DNA of 64,000 bases, taken from positions 705,991 through 769,990 of the forward strand of contig NZ_JAOAMU010000001.1 of assembly GCF_025154075.1 (NCBI RefSeq), given 5' to 3'. The translations under genes were made by a program, and so were the position numbers. The stretch's first letter is position 1, and each line of letters opens with the position of its first letter. Positions 1 through 8,115 of this stretch are shown here, in pieces. A model generated the notes under the pieces. The model was not told the origin of the DNA and did not search any database. It saw only the letters and a program-made list of their open reading frames with translations. Origin of the DNA: Chryseobacterium herbae. GTDB taxonomy: Bacteria > Bacteroidota > Bacteroidia > Flavobacteriales > Weeksellaceae.

Positions 1-615
1 GCCGCAGCTTATTTCCTTTGGAAACAGTGCGACAAGAAACAGACAACAACGACTACAACGATGACTGATTCTGCTGCATCAAAAACAGATTCAGCGGCTA
101 CCACAACTCCTGCGGATACTTCTGCAACACCTGTAGCTAAGACTGATGAAAACATCGATCTAAACGGGGTGATGCTGAAAGGTTACAAAGGAGGTATGGA
201 AGATCAGATGATTACTTTCCTGAAATCAGGGAACTATAAAAATGCAGCTGATGATGCCACATTAAAAGATAAATGGTATGATTTTGACCATGTTAATTTC
301 AAAATGGGAAGCTCTACTGAACTGGAAGCAGGTTCTCAGGGACAGCTTGACAATTTAGTAGCGATTTTAAAAGCGTTCCCGGATGCAAAAATCAAAATCG
401 GAGGCTATACTGATAAGACAGGGAATGAAGCAAGCAATGTAAAATTGTCTAAAGCAAGAGCTGAATTTATCAAAGCCGCTTTAGTTAAAGTTGGAGTTGG
501 AGGTCAGGTTTTAGAAGCAGATGGTTACGGAAGCAAATTTGCTAAAGTAGATGCTAAAGCTTCTGATGCAGAAAGAGCTGCAGACAGAAAAATGGCTGTA
601 AGATTTGCAAAATAG
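1..615 (+). CDS. OmpA-family peptidoglycan-binding protein, 5' end missing
   Basis: The reading frame is open from base 1, so the true start lies upstream of the window. The visible part begins with AAYFLWKQC, which looks like the end of a membrane-spanning or signal segment. A Thr/Ser/Ala/Asp-rich linker of about 50 residues follows, then an OmpA C-terminal domain. Recognisable elements of that domain are KIKIGGYTDKTGNEASN (the Asp-containing loop that contacts diaminopimelate), the LSKARAEFIKAAL helix and the closing AADRKMAVRF with its conserved Arg. Proteins of this type tether the outer membrane or an envelope complex to peptidoglycan. Stop is TAG at 613-615, followed by a terminator. 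An ATG at 61 exists, but starting there would discard the membrane segment. Confidence 0.88.
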   Translation, partial: AAAYFLWKQCDKKQTTTTTTMTDSAASKTDSAATTTPADTSATPVAKTDENIDLNGVMLKGYKGGMEDQMITFLKSGNYKNAADDATLKDKWYDFDHVNFKMGSSTELEAGSQGQLDNLVAILKAFPDAKIKIGGYTDKTGNEASNVKLSKARAEFIKAALVKVGVGGQVLEADGYGSKFAKVDAKASDAERAADRKMAVRFAK

Positions 616-637
616 ATCTTAGAATCTTTAAAAATAG

Positions 638-668
638 AATCCCGAAATTTAGTTTTCGGGATTTTTTT
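638..668 (+). terminator. Intrinsic terminator after the OmpA-domain gene
   Basis: AATCCCGAAA and its complement TTTTCGGGATT form a GC-capped stem around a short loop, and a run of seven T follows. Confidence 0.85.
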
Positions 669-700
669 GTTACCGACTTTCGTATTTACATTTATTTAAG

Positions 701-724
701 TAAATTTGTTAGTCATTTCTAACA
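701..724 (+). promoter_or_regulatory. Putative promoter and metalloregulator operator of the NRAMP gene
   Basis: TAAATTTG at 701-708 matches the Bacteroidota -7 consensus TAnnTTTG. Immediately downstream is the dyad TGTTAG-N6-CTAACA (707-724), which would sit over the transcription start and ends 3 bases before the ATG. A dyad in this place before a manganese/iron transporter suggests a DtxR/MntR- or Fur-type repressor site. This is inference; no regulator gene is in the window. Confidence 0.45.
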
Positions 725-727
725 TTT

Positions 728-2056
728 ATGAATTTCAATTTAAATAACGCCTGGCGTAAAGATAAAACTTCCCACTCATTACCAGAGGTATATTCCTCCA
801 TAAAAGTTCCCAGAAAAGGTTCTTTCTGGAGAAAATATCTCGCCTTTGCAGGTCCGGGACTGATGATTGCCGTAGGATATATGGATCCGGGAAACTGGGC
901 TACCGATATTGCGGGAGGAGCTCAATTCGGGTATACACTGCTTTCGGTGATTCTTATTTCAAATATTTTCGCCATGGTTTTGCAGCATCTGTCCGTAAAA
1001 CTGGGCGTTGTTGCGGAAAGGGATCTCGCGCAGGCCTGCCGTGACCACTTCAATCCTACCACCAATTTTATCTTGTGGGTTTTCTGTGAAATAGCCATTG
1101 CCGCCTGTGATCTCGCAGAGGTGATAGGTTCTGCTATTGCTCTAAATCTCTTATTCCACATTCCGCTGACCTGGGGAATTGTCATCACAACAGTAGATGT
1201 TCTGATTATTCTTTTACTTCAGGCTAAAGGTTTCCGATGGATAGAAAGTATTGTGGGTGGCCTTATTTTTATCATTCTGGCTTGTTTTATCTATGAAATT
1301 GTGATTTCACAACCTGCTTTCAACGAAATACTCGGAGGATTAGTTCCTCAGAAGGAAATCATTCAAAACCCGGCAATGCTCTATATCGCTATAGGAATTT
1401 TGGGCGCTACCGTTATGCCCCACAACTTATACCTGCACAGCAGTATCGTTCAGACCAGGGATTATCCACGGGACAGGGAAGGAAAAAAAGAAGCGATCAA
1501 ATTCGCAACATTAGATAGTACCGTTTCTCTGATGCTGGCTTTCTTCATCAATGCCGCAATTCTTATTCTGGCGGCTGCCACTTTCCATACCACAGGAAAT
1601 AAGCATGTAGCGGATATTCATGATGCCTACAAAATGCTGACTCCTATTCTGGGGGCTTCTATGGCAAGTATTGCTTTTGCGATTGCTTTGCTTGCATCCG
1701 GGCAAAACTCAACGCTTACCGGAACACTTGCTGGACAAATCGTTATGGAAGGATTTTTAAATATCCGTTTAAAACCATGGTTAAGAAGATTAATCACAAG
1801 GTTAATTGCTGTGATTCCGGCTTTAATAGTTGCGATCATCTATGGAGAGCAGGGAACTACAGACTTATTGGTTTTAAGCCAGGTAATTTTATCCATGCAA
1901 CTGAGTTTTGCAGTAGTTCCTTTGGTGATGTTTACGAATGATAAAGCTAAAATGGGAGAATTCGTGAATAAACCTATTTTAAAAATCAGTGTTTGGATTA
2001 TTTCTGTAGTGATTATTGTACTGAATTTATACCTATTGTATCAGACATTCGTATAG
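728..2056 (+). CDS. mntH: NRAMP-family divalent metal (Mn2+/Fe2+) : H+ symporter
   Basis: A 442-residue inner-membrane protein with about 11 hydrophobic helices. Helix 1 carries the metal-binding DPGNW motif (residues 53-57), and the MPHNLYLHSS motif of helix 6 is present near residue 230. Both are hallmarks of NRAMP transporters, which import Mn2+ or Fe2+ with protons. The length is slightly above the E. coli MntH length because of a hydrophilic N-terminal extension. It is a single gene, with its own promoter/operator-like element just upstream and a repeat-filled gap after it. Family assignment is secure; preference for Mn over Fe is inferred. Confidence 0.93.
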   Translation: MNFNLNNAWRKDKTSHSLPEVYSSIKVPRKGSFWRKYLAFAGPGLMIAVGYMDPGNWATDIAGGAQFGYTLLSVILISNIFAMVLQHLSVKLGVVAERDLAQACRDHFNPTTNFILWVFCEIAIAACDLAEVIGSAIALNLLFHIPLTWGIVITTVDVLIILLLQAKGFRWIESIVGGLIFIILACFIYEIVISQPAFNEILGGLVPQKEIIQNPAMLYIAIGILGATVMPHNLYLHSSIVQTRDYPRDREGKKEAIKFATLDSTVSLMLAFFINAAILILAAATFHTTGNKHVADIHDAYKMLTPILGASMASIAFAIALLASGQNSTLTGTLAGQIVMEGFLNIRLKPWLRRLITRLIAVIPALIVAIIYGEQGTTDLLVLSQVILSMQLSFAVVPLVMFTNDKAKMGEFVNKPILKISVWIISVVIIVLNLYLLYQTFV

Positions 2057-2060
2057 AGAA

Positions 2061-2363
2061 GTGAATGGTGAATTGTCAATAGTGAATTTTTCAAACCCGC
2101 GATAATTCACAATTCACTTGCGAAGCAAAATTGACTTTTCACAACAATAATGTGAATAGTGAATTGTCAATAGTGAATTTTTCAAACCCTCGATAATTCA
2201 CAATTCACTTGCGTAGCAAAATTGACCTTTCACAACAATAATGTGAATGGTGAATCGGCAATCGTGAATTTTTCAAACTACGACAATTCACCATTGACTT
2301 GCGAAGCAAAATTGACTTTTCACAAATCCCTCCGGCTTTCCCAGCAAAATTGACCGTTCACAG
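2061..2363. repeat. Tandem array of about 91-bp units made of degenerate 7-base words
   Basis: Three near-identical units begin at 2061, 2152 and 2243, with a fourth partial copy ending near 2363. Each unit opens with GTGAATGGTGAATTGTCAAT-type words (7-base periodicity) and closes with CACTTGCGAAGCAAAATTGA then CTTTTCAC, so a unit is also loosely palindromic. The array fills most of the 398-bp gap between the NRAMP gene and grpE. Related single copies lie at 7867-7905 and 15335-15369. Confidence 0.9.
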
Positions 2364-2454
2364 TTAATTTCCCCTTTCCGTTTTCTGCCTTAATGTCCAT
2401 ATTTTGTATTTGGCAGGCTCTTTGTCAAACAACTATTTAAATAAATATTGAATT

Positions 2455-2991
2455 ATGGAAAATCAGGATATTAACGAAGAAAGCATCAATAATCAGGAAG
2501 AGAACAATGTTCAGAACGAAGTGGTAGCTGAGGAAAATGTGACAGCAAAACCTTCTCCAGAGGAACTTTTGGCAGAAGAAAAAGACCGTTACATCAGATT
2601 ATACGCTGAGTTTGAAAATTATAAAAAAAGAACGGCAAAAGAGAAGATGGAATTCTTCCAGTATGCCAATCAGGATTTGATGATTTCTATGCTGGGTATT
2701 CTGGATGATTTTGAAAGAGCATTGAAGGAAATTGCTAAAAACGGAAATTCATCAGACCTTCAGGGTGTAGAACTGATCTATCAGAAATTTAAGAACAGAC
2801 TTACCGAAAAAGGCTTAAAAGCTATGGAAGTAAGAGCAGGTGATACATTCAATGTAGACTTCCACGAGGCGATTACTCAGATCCCTGCACCATCGGAAGA
2901 TCTAAAAGGCAAAATCGTAGATGTTATTGAAACAGGATATACTTTAAGTGATAAAGTGATCCGTTTTGCAAAAGTAGTAACAGGAAACTAA
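2455..2991 (+). CDS. grpE: Nucleotide exchange factor GrpE
   Basis: A 178-residue cytoplasmic protein that releases ADP from DnaK during the Hsp70 cycle. An acidic, Asn/Glu-rich N-terminus of about 35 residues is followed by the long coiled-coil helix (YIRLYAEFENYKKRTAKEK) and the C-terminal beta-domain ending in the conserved GYTLSDKVIRFAKVVTG. Length is normal for the family. dnaJ follows 80 bp downstream on the same strand, a common arrangement; dnaK is not in the window. The ATG at 2455 is the only sensible start. Confidence 0.97.
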   Translation: MENQDINEESINNQEENNVQNEVVAEENVTAKPSPEELLAEEKDRYIRLYAEFENYKKRTAKEKMEFFQYANQDLMISMLGILDDFERALKEIAKNGNSSDLQGVELIYQKFKNRLTEKGLKAMEVRAGDTFNVDFHEAITQIPAPSEDLKGKIVDVIETGYTLSDKVIRFAKVVTGN

Positions 2992-2999
2992 AAATATCA

Positions 3000-3063
3000 A
3001 TGATCAATGATGACTGATTACGATGGATTATCGCATCATTAATCAGTCATCAATAATCAATTA
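3000..3063. repeat. Inverted repeat between grpE and dnaJ
   Basis: TGATGACTGATTA (3008-3020) pairs perfectly with TAATCAGTCATCA (3040-3052), and a smaller CGAT/ATCG pair lies in the loop. No T-run follows, so it may be an mRNA-stability or processing element in the grpE-dnaJ transcript, or simply another intergenic repeat. Confidence 0.6.
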
Positions 3064-3071
3064 TAAGCATT

Positions 3072-4193
3072 ATGTCAAAAAGAGATTATTACGAAGTTCT
3101 TGAGATCAGTAAATCTGCATCGGCCGAAGAAATAAAGAAATCATACCGAAAAATGGCCATTAAATTTCACCCGGATAAAAATCCAGGCGACAAAGAGGCT
3201 GAGGAAAAATTTAAGGAAGCTGCAGAGGCCTATGAAGTACTGAGCGACGATCAGAAACGTGCAAGATACGACCAGTTCGGCCATGCCGGAATGAGCGGTA
3301 ATGGAGGTTTCGGAGGCGGAGGCTTCGGAGGCGGTATGAACATGGAAGATATTTTCAGCCAGTTTGGAGATATTTTTGGTGGCGGAGGCTTCGGTGGTTT
3401 TGGAGGCGGTGGCGGAGGACGCCAGCAGGTGAAAGGTTCTAATTTAAGAATCAGAATCAGGCTGAACCTTGAGGAAATGGTAAACGGAACACAGAAAACC
3501 ATCAAAGTAAAAAAAATGAAGATGGCCGAAGGTGCCACTTCAAAAATCTGTCCTACCTGTAACGGGTCTGGTGTTCAGCTTAAGGTTATGAATACAATGT
3601 TCGGACAGATGCAGACGCAGACTACCTGTGGAACCTGCCAGGGAATCGGGAAAGTAGCCGATAAAATTCCAGCAGGCGCTAATGCACAAGGACTGATCAA
3701 AGATGAGGAAGAAATCTCTATCAATATTCCGGCGGGTGCAAGAGACGGCATTCAGCTTAATGTAAGAGGGAAAGGAAATGATGCTCCATTCGGAGGAATT
3801 CCGGGTGATTTATTGGTGATCATTGAAGAGGAAGTAGATAAAACAATTAAGAGAGAAGGTGACAATCTTCACCAGGAATTATATATTTCATTTGCAGAAG
3901 CCGCTTTAGGAACCAAGAAAGAAGTACCAACCGTAGGTGGTAAAGTTAAAATTACCATTGATCCGGGGACACAGTCCGGAAAGATCCTGAGACTGGCTGG
4001 AAAAGGCCTTCCAAGCATCGACAGCTATGGAAAAGGCGATATGTTCATCCACATCAATGTATGGACACCGCAAAAACTGACAAAGGATCAGAAAGATTTC
4101 TTTGAAAAACAAATGTTAAGCGGAGAAATGGTTGCAGAACCTTCCGGAAAGGAAAAAACTTTCTTTGATAAAGTGAAAGATTTATTCAACTAA
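3072..4193 (+). CDS. dnaJ: Chaperone DnaJ (Hsp40) with a reduced zinc domain
   Basis: A 373-residue co-chaperone that stimulates DnaK ATPase. The J domain has the HPD triad (FHPDKNPGD) near residue 33, followed by a long Gly/Phe-rich region (about residues 75-118) and two C-terminal beta-domains. Only two CxxCxGxG motifs are present, CPTCNGSG and CGTCQGIG, separated by 18 residues; E. coli DnaJ has four. The spacing fits motifs 2 and 3, so one zinc site is kept and the motif 1/4 site is lost. I believe this is usual in Flavobacteriia. The last 72 bases, including the stop, are repeated 1.1 kb downstream. Confidence 0.96.
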   Translation: MSKRDYYEVLEISKSASAEEIKKSYRKMAIKFHPDKNPGDKEAEEKFKEAAEAYEVLSDDQKRARYDQFGHAGMSGNGGFGGGGFGGGMNMEDIFSQFGDIFGGGGFGGFGGGGGGRQQVKGSNLRIRIRLNLEEMVNGTQKTIKVKKMKMAEGATSKICPTCNGSGVQLKVMNTMFGQMQTQTTCGTCQGIGKVADKIPAGANAQGLIKDEEEISINIPAGARDGIQLNVRGKGNDAPFGGIPGDLLVIIEEEVDKTIKREGDNLHQELYISFAEAALGTKKEVPTVGGKVKITIDPGTQSGKILRLAGKGLPSIDSYGKGDMFIHINVWTPQKLTKDQKDFFEKQMLSGEMVAEPSGKEKTFFDKVKDLFN

Positions 4194-4194
4194 A
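4123..4194 (+). repeat. 72-bp direct repeat, copy 1 (dnaJ 3' end)
   Basis: Bases 4123-4194 are identical to 5235-5306 at a constant offset of 1112. The first bases are GAGAAATGGTTGCAGAACCT and the last are GATTTATTCAACTAAA. The stretch includes the dnaJ stop codon. Confidence 0.95.
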
Positions 4195-4200
4195 TATAGA

Positions 4201-4226
4201 GAGGCCTTATGAAGGGCCTCTTTTTT
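4201..4226 (+). terminator. Intrinsic terminator of dnaJ
   Basis: GAGGCC and GGCCTC form a stem with an 8-nt loop, followed by six T. Confidence 0.88.
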
Positions 4227-4307
4227 ATTAAAGGCCACCAAAAAAATACATGTTTTCTATTTTCCTTATTTTAGTCCCTCGCTTTTACAATAAGGAAACT
4301 TCAGCTC

Positions 4308-5288
4308 ATGAAATTTAAAAACAGTTTTTTAATAACATTTTCTTTTTTGGTGACTTTATTAATTCAGGGTCAGTCTCTGAAAAATGGCCATTATTCTGAA
4401 AAAATAGATGGACTTATGATCAGTTATCTTATTAAGGGATCCGGTCCTGTCATGCTGGTCGGAAATCCCAATTCAGGAAAAACAGGCTATGAACTGAGCT
4501 TACAACCTTTAGAAAAACATTTCACCATGGTCTACTATGATTCCCGCGGAACCGGAGAATCGGAAACACCCGATCACCTATCTGATTATAACAGCGACAA
4601 CATGGTTGCAGAAATGGAAAACCTCAGAAAAAAACTGAATACGGATAAGATCTGGATCTTTGGACATTCGGACCAGAGTGCACTCGCTCTCCTTTACGCT
4701 CTGAAATATCAGAATCATATCGTTGGTATGATCCTGACTGGAACCTCTTTTGTCAAAAGTACTGAAGATCTGCAGAAGCGAAGAAAAAAATCGGAGGAAA
4801 AGAGGATAAATGAATCACCCTGGTTTGCACAAGTTGTAAAAGACTGGGATTATATGGAAATACACAAAACCAATACGAGCCAAGATGGTCGGGACCTATC
4901 TGCTGCAAAGACGAAATGGTGGTGCTATAATGAAGAATCCTCGCAAAAGGTAATCCCAATTTCAAATGCAGTTTCTAAAGCAGGTAAAAGAAGACCTATC
5001 CGTGGAAAAAATTATTACTCCCCCACCGACTTGGATAAATATGTGAAGATGCAGACATTTTTTTCTAATATCAAAACAAAAACTCTCATTATCAACGGAA
5101 AATATGACACCAACAATCCACCGGAATATGCAGAACAGCTTCATCAACTGCTTCCCAATTCAACATTTATATTAATTGAAAAAGCAGGACATTTTCCTTG
5201 GGCAGAAGACCCAGAAATTACTTTTAAAGCAATCGAGAAATGGTTGCAGAACCTTCCGGAAAGGAAAAAACTTTCTTTGATAAAGTGA
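4308..5288 (+). CDS. Secreted alpha/beta-hydrolase
   Basis: A 326-residue protein with a signal peptide of about 22 residues (hydrophobic core ITFSFLVTLLI) and an alpha/beta-hydrolase fold. The nucleophile elbow is GHSDQS with Ser121, instead of the commoner GHSxGG. Candidate acid and His are in GKYDTNNPPE and KAGHFPWAEDP. Substrate is unknown; it resembles proline iminopeptidase-like and epoxide-hydrolase-like members. Its last codons (from about residue 310) lie inside a perfect copy of the dnaJ 3' end, read in another frame, so its natural C-terminus may have been replaced. This points to insertion of the gene downstream of dnaJ by recombination. Confidence 0.85.
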   Translation: MKFKNSFLITFSFLVTLLIQGQSLKNGHYSEKIDGLMISYLIKGSGPVMLVGNPNSGKTGYELSLQPLEKHFTMVYYDSRGTGESETPDHLSDYNSDNMVAEMENLRKKLNTDKIWIFGHSDQSALALLYALKYQNHIVGMILTGTSFVKSTEDLQKRRKKSEEKRINESPWFAQVVKDWDYMEIHKTNTSQDGRDLSAAKTKWWCYNEESSQKVIPISNAVSKAGKRRPIRGKNYYSPTDLDKYVKMQTFFSNIKTKTLIINGKYDTNNPPEYAEQLHQLLPNSTFILIEKAGHFPWAEDPEITFKAIEKWLQNLPERKKLSLIK

Positions 5289-5306
5289 AAGATTTATTCA
5301 ACTAAA
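5235..5306 (+). repeat. 72-bp direct repeat, copy 2 (inside the hydrolase 3' end)
   Basis: A perfect copy of 4123-4194. Here the same bases supply the C-terminus and TGA stop of the hydrolase. The weaker similarity continues into the following terminator hairpins of both copies. Confidence 0.95.
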
Positions 5307-5313
5307 ATATAAA

Positions 5314-5340
5314 AAGAGGCTTTTATTAGCCTCTTTTTTT
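5314..5340 (+). terminator. Intrinsic terminator of the hydrolase gene
   Basis: AGAGGCT pairs with AGCCTCT, and a run of seven T follows. It resembles the dnaJ terminator one repeat unit upstream. Confidence 0.85.
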
Positions 5341-5345
5341 GATTA

Positions 5346-5390
5346 TAAACGACTCGGCGCGGCTTCAAAGAAGCCGCGCCGAGTCGTTTA
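5346..5390. repeat. GC-rich 21-bp perfect hairpin with AAA loop between convergent genes
   Basis: The left arm starts TAAACGACTCGGCGCGG and the right arm is its exact complement, with a 3-nt loop at 5367-5369. It lies between the convergent hydrolase and DUF808 genes and could act as a transcription block in both directions. Similar hairpins with 3-nt loops are at 34920-34950 and 49880-49910. Confidence 0.8.
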
Positions 5391-5405
5391 AAATATTATC
5401 GATTC

Positions 5406-6305
5406 CTATTTTTTATTTACTAAAGAAAGAGCCCCTTTTCCCATCGTAAAAAGCGCTACAGCAAATAAACCGCCTATAAGTCCAAGAATAATTTCCTTTA
5501 CAATAGTAAGCAACTCATTAGAAGACCACGAAGGTAAAACATGGTGAAGAAATTCTATTCTGTGTGCAAAAATACCACCGGCTACCATAATCAAAGCGAT
5601 GGTACCTATAACTCCCAAGGCTTTAATAACAACCGGTAAAGCATTCACCAAAAAGTGCCCAAGCTTTCCAAAGAAGCCTTTGTCATTACTCTTTTTGATT
5701 AATTTAAATCCTGCATCATCCATTCTTACAATCAAAGCAACAATTCCGTATACGCCCACCGTTGCTATAAAAGCAACCAGACTCGTCACCAAAATCTGGG
5801 TAATGAAAGGATGACTTTCTTCCAAAACCGTTCCCAAAGCAATGATGACAATCTCAACAGATAAAATAAAATCTGTGGTGATGGCCGATTTTACCTTTGC
5901 TTTTTCTATTTCTTCATCACTTTTTTCGTCTTCTACAATTTCTTCTACCACTTCGTGACCTTTTTTATCCCGGTGAAAAAGAAATTCTATGATTTTTTCG
6001 ACCCCTTCAAATGCCAGATATAATCCTCCCAAAATCAGCACATAGTTAATGGCAGGAGCATAGAGCCAGTTGAGAAGGAATACAACAGGAAGAATAATCA
6101 GTTTATTGATAAAGGAGCCTTTTGTAATGGCCCACAAAACCGGAATTTCCCTTGAAGAAAGAAAACCTGTAGCTTTCTCTGCATTCACAGCCAGGTCATC
6201 ACCCAGAATACCAGCTGTTCTCTGTGTGGCTATTTTACTTGTAACGGCTACATCATCCATCAGCGCCGCGATATCATCTAAAATTGCAAAAAAACCAGAT
6301 GCCAT
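5406..6305 (-). CDS. DUF808 (YedI-type) inner-membrane protein
   Basis: A 299-residue multi-pass membrane protein. The N-terminus MASGFFAILDDIAALMDDVA and the following KIATQRTAGILGDDLAVNAE are characteristic of the DUF808/YedI family, whose function is not established. About 6-7 hydrophobic segments are visible, and a charged Lys/Glu-rich loop near residues 112-140 splits the protein. It is a stand-alone gene on the minus strand, convergent with the hydrolase; the next gene upstream is divergent. Confidence 0.9.
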   Translation of the reverse strand: MASGFFAILDDIAALMDDVAVTSKIATQRTAGILGDDLAVNAEKATGFLSSREIPVLWAITKGSFINKLIILPVVFLLNWLYAPAINYVLILGGLYLAFEGVEKIIEFLFHRDKKGHEVVEEIVEDEKSDEEIEKAKVKSAITTDFILSVEIVIIALGTVLEESHPFITQILVTSLVAFIATVGVYGIVALIVRMDDAGFKLIKKSNDKGFFGKLGHFLVNALPVVIKALGVIGTIALIMVAGGIFAHRIEFLHHVLPSWSSNELLTIVKEIILGLIGGLFAVALFTMGKGALSLVNKK

Positions 6306-6468
6306 ATTATTTTAATATTTTTTTAATATATGTTAAGTTGAGCAAAAATAATTATTAAAATCTATTTTTATTTGTTTCTGGATATTAATTTTAAATATTT
6401 TCTACGGACGAACCGTTGATGTGAGCAAAAGTCTGCTTACTTTTAACCGTTTTTTAAAACCAGATACC

Positions 6469-7857
6469 ATGCGCCATCAATCTTATATTTTCGTTTTAGG
6501 ATGTATGATTTTTATGTTGAGTACATTCTCCTCACCCTTAAAAGCTCAGACCCAAACTGATGTCACCGATATTAACCAGGAGCGGAAGAAAGAAGTAGAC
6601 AGTATTATAAAAGCGTTTGCAGGTATTAATAAATTTAACGGAACGGCTTTGGTGCATTATCAGAATAAAACCATTTTCGAAAGGTCTTACGGCTGGCAAA
6701 ATGCAGAGAAAAAGATACCCAATCAGGACAAAAGTATATATCAGATCGCTTCACTGACCAAATCTTTCACTGCCTTAACTATTGTAAAGCTAAACGAAGA
6801 AGGAAAACTCTCTTTTAAAGACCCGATCTCAAAGTTTATTCCCGATTATCCAAGAGGGAATGAAATAACCATTGAGCATCTCCTTACTCATTCCTCAGGA
6901 ATTTATGAAGCGCTGCGAAATAAGGAGTACTTCCGCCTGCTTCACACCGGAGAGACCATTACCAAAAGTAAAGAACTCTCTTTTTTCAAAAATGAGCCGT
7001 TGGATTTTGAACCCGGGACTCAGTTCTCCTATACCAATTCGGGATATATTTTATTGGGTGTAATTATTGAAAAAGTAACGGGACTTTCTTATGAAGACGC
7101 TGTAAGAAAAATGATCTTAAATCCTCTGAAAATGACTCATACCGGCTTTGATTATCTAACTTTGAAAAGCCCGTACAAAACCGTTCCCTATTCCTATATT
7201 TCAAAAACAAAGCACGAGAAAATAGAAATCTGGAACCCTGCATTAACAGGCCCCGCAGGACAGATCTACAGTACTGCTGAAGATCTTTACAAGTATTATA
7301 AAGGCTTGAGGGACTACACCATTGTTTCCAAAGAGTCATTTAAAAAAGTAACAACACCATATCTGAGTGGCTACGCATATGGTTGGTTCATTGATGATCT
7401 TTATGGGAAAAAACTGATCAATCACGGAGGAAATATAGAAGGTTCCACCAGTTATTTTGCAATGCTTCCTGACGAAGATCTCTGCATTATACTGCTCAAC
7501 AATATCACAAGTAAAAAACTGGAGAAGGCAGGAAATACTATTCTAGCGGCTATTTTAGGGCAACCTTACACGCTTCCGCAACCTAAGAAAGAAATAACTT
7601 TAAATGCTGATCTACTCAAAAAATATGTGGGTAATTATGCTCTTTCAGATGATCATGTTATTCATATTCTAAACGAAAACGGTCAGCTTTTTATTCAGAA
7701 CGATAATGATCCTAAGGTAAGAATGCTGGCTGAAAAAGAGGATGTATTCTTCCTGCAGGATGATGATACAGAAATCACTTTCACTTTCAAAAAGGGTGAA
7801 AAAGATATTGTAATGATCAAAAAAGGACTTTCTTCTAAAACGGCGGAAAAGCTTTAA
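6469..7857 (+). CDS. Secreted serine hydrolase, class C beta-lactamase/PBP4* fold
   Basis: The ATG at 6469 gives a convincing signal peptide (MRHQSYIFVLGCMIFMLSTF then SSPLKAQ); an in-frame GTG at 6421 would add residues in front of it and is less likely. The mature protein has the three motifs of the beta-lactamase/transpeptidase superfamily: SLTK (Ser95-Lys98), YTN (188-190) and HGG in LINHGGNIEG near residue 325. A small C-terminal beta-domain (about 385-460) follows, as in many Bacteroidota esterase or D-aminopeptidase-like members. It is more likely an esterase or peptidase than an antibiotic-hydrolysing enzyme. Single gene. Confidence 0.88.
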   Translation: MRHQSYIFVLGCMIFMLSTFSSPLKAQTQTDVTDINQERKKEVDSIIKAFAGINKFNGTALVHYQNKTIFERSYGWQNAEKKIPNQDKSIYQIASLTKSFTALTIVKLNEEGKLSFKDPISKFIPDYPRGNEITIEHLLTHSSGIYEALRNKEYFRLLHTGETITKSKELSFFKNEPLDFEPGTQFSYTNSGYILLGVIIEKVTGLSYEDAVRKMILNPLKMTHTGFDYLTLKSPYKTVPYSYISKTKHEKIEIWNPALTGPAGQIYSTAEDLYKYYKGLRDYTIVSKESFKKVTTPYLSGYAYGWFIDDLYGKKLINHGGNIEGSTSYFAMLPDEDLCIILLNNITSKKLEKAGNTILAAILGQPYTLPQPKKEITLNADLLKKYVGNYALSDDHVIHILNENGQLFIQNDNDPKVRMLAEKEDVFFLQDDDTEITFTFKKGEKDIVMIKKGLSSKTAEKL

Positions 7858-7866
7858 GCAAAAAAG

Positions 7867-8090
7867 GTGAATGGTCAATTTTGCTTTGCAAGTGAATGGT
7901 GAATTTTGGGGTAGATGTGAGATTTCAGACATCAGATTTCAGACTGAGATTAAGTAGATTATTTGAACTCTATCCTCAAACCCTACAACTTTCAAACCCG
8001 AATCCCGCACCCCGAAACTCTAAGACCCTCAAACGCTCCAACTCTAAAGCCCTCCCACACCCAAACTCTCAACCTCAAATTCGCCGAAAC
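7867..8090. repeat. Composite intergenic repeat, forward copy (modules A'-B-C)
   Basis: Module A' (7867-7905) is the reverse complement of the unit core at 2061-2363. Module B (7916-7962) consists of 7-base words GATTTCA, GACATCA, GATTTCA, GACTGAG. Module C (7965-8085) is pyrimidine-rich with CTCAAACCCGAATCCCGCAC- and CTCTAAAGCCCTCCC-type words. An inverted copy of B and C is at 10958-11140, and an inverted A'-B-C is at 15178-15370. It fills the 258-bp gap before the esterase gene. Confidence 0.85.
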
Positions 8091-8115
8091 CGTAATTTTT
8101 TCGTAAATTTAAGTA

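Noticed and set aside
2061..2363. CRISPR array
   Set aside because: The unit is 91 bp with no constant repeat/variable spacer alternation, and no cas genes are present.
3251..3538. Pro-rich antisense frame inside dnaJ
   Set aside because: It mirrors the Gly/Phe-rich region of dnaJ (GGN codons read as CCN on the other strand).
6421..6468. GTG start at 6421 for the serine hydrolase
   Set aside because: It would place 16 extra residues ahead of a complete signal peptide beginning at the ATG at 6469.
6469..7857. Antibiotic-resistance beta-lactamase
   Set aside because: The SxxK, YxN and HGG motifs define the whole class C-like superfamily, including esterases and peptidases; nothing specific to cephalosporinases is visible.
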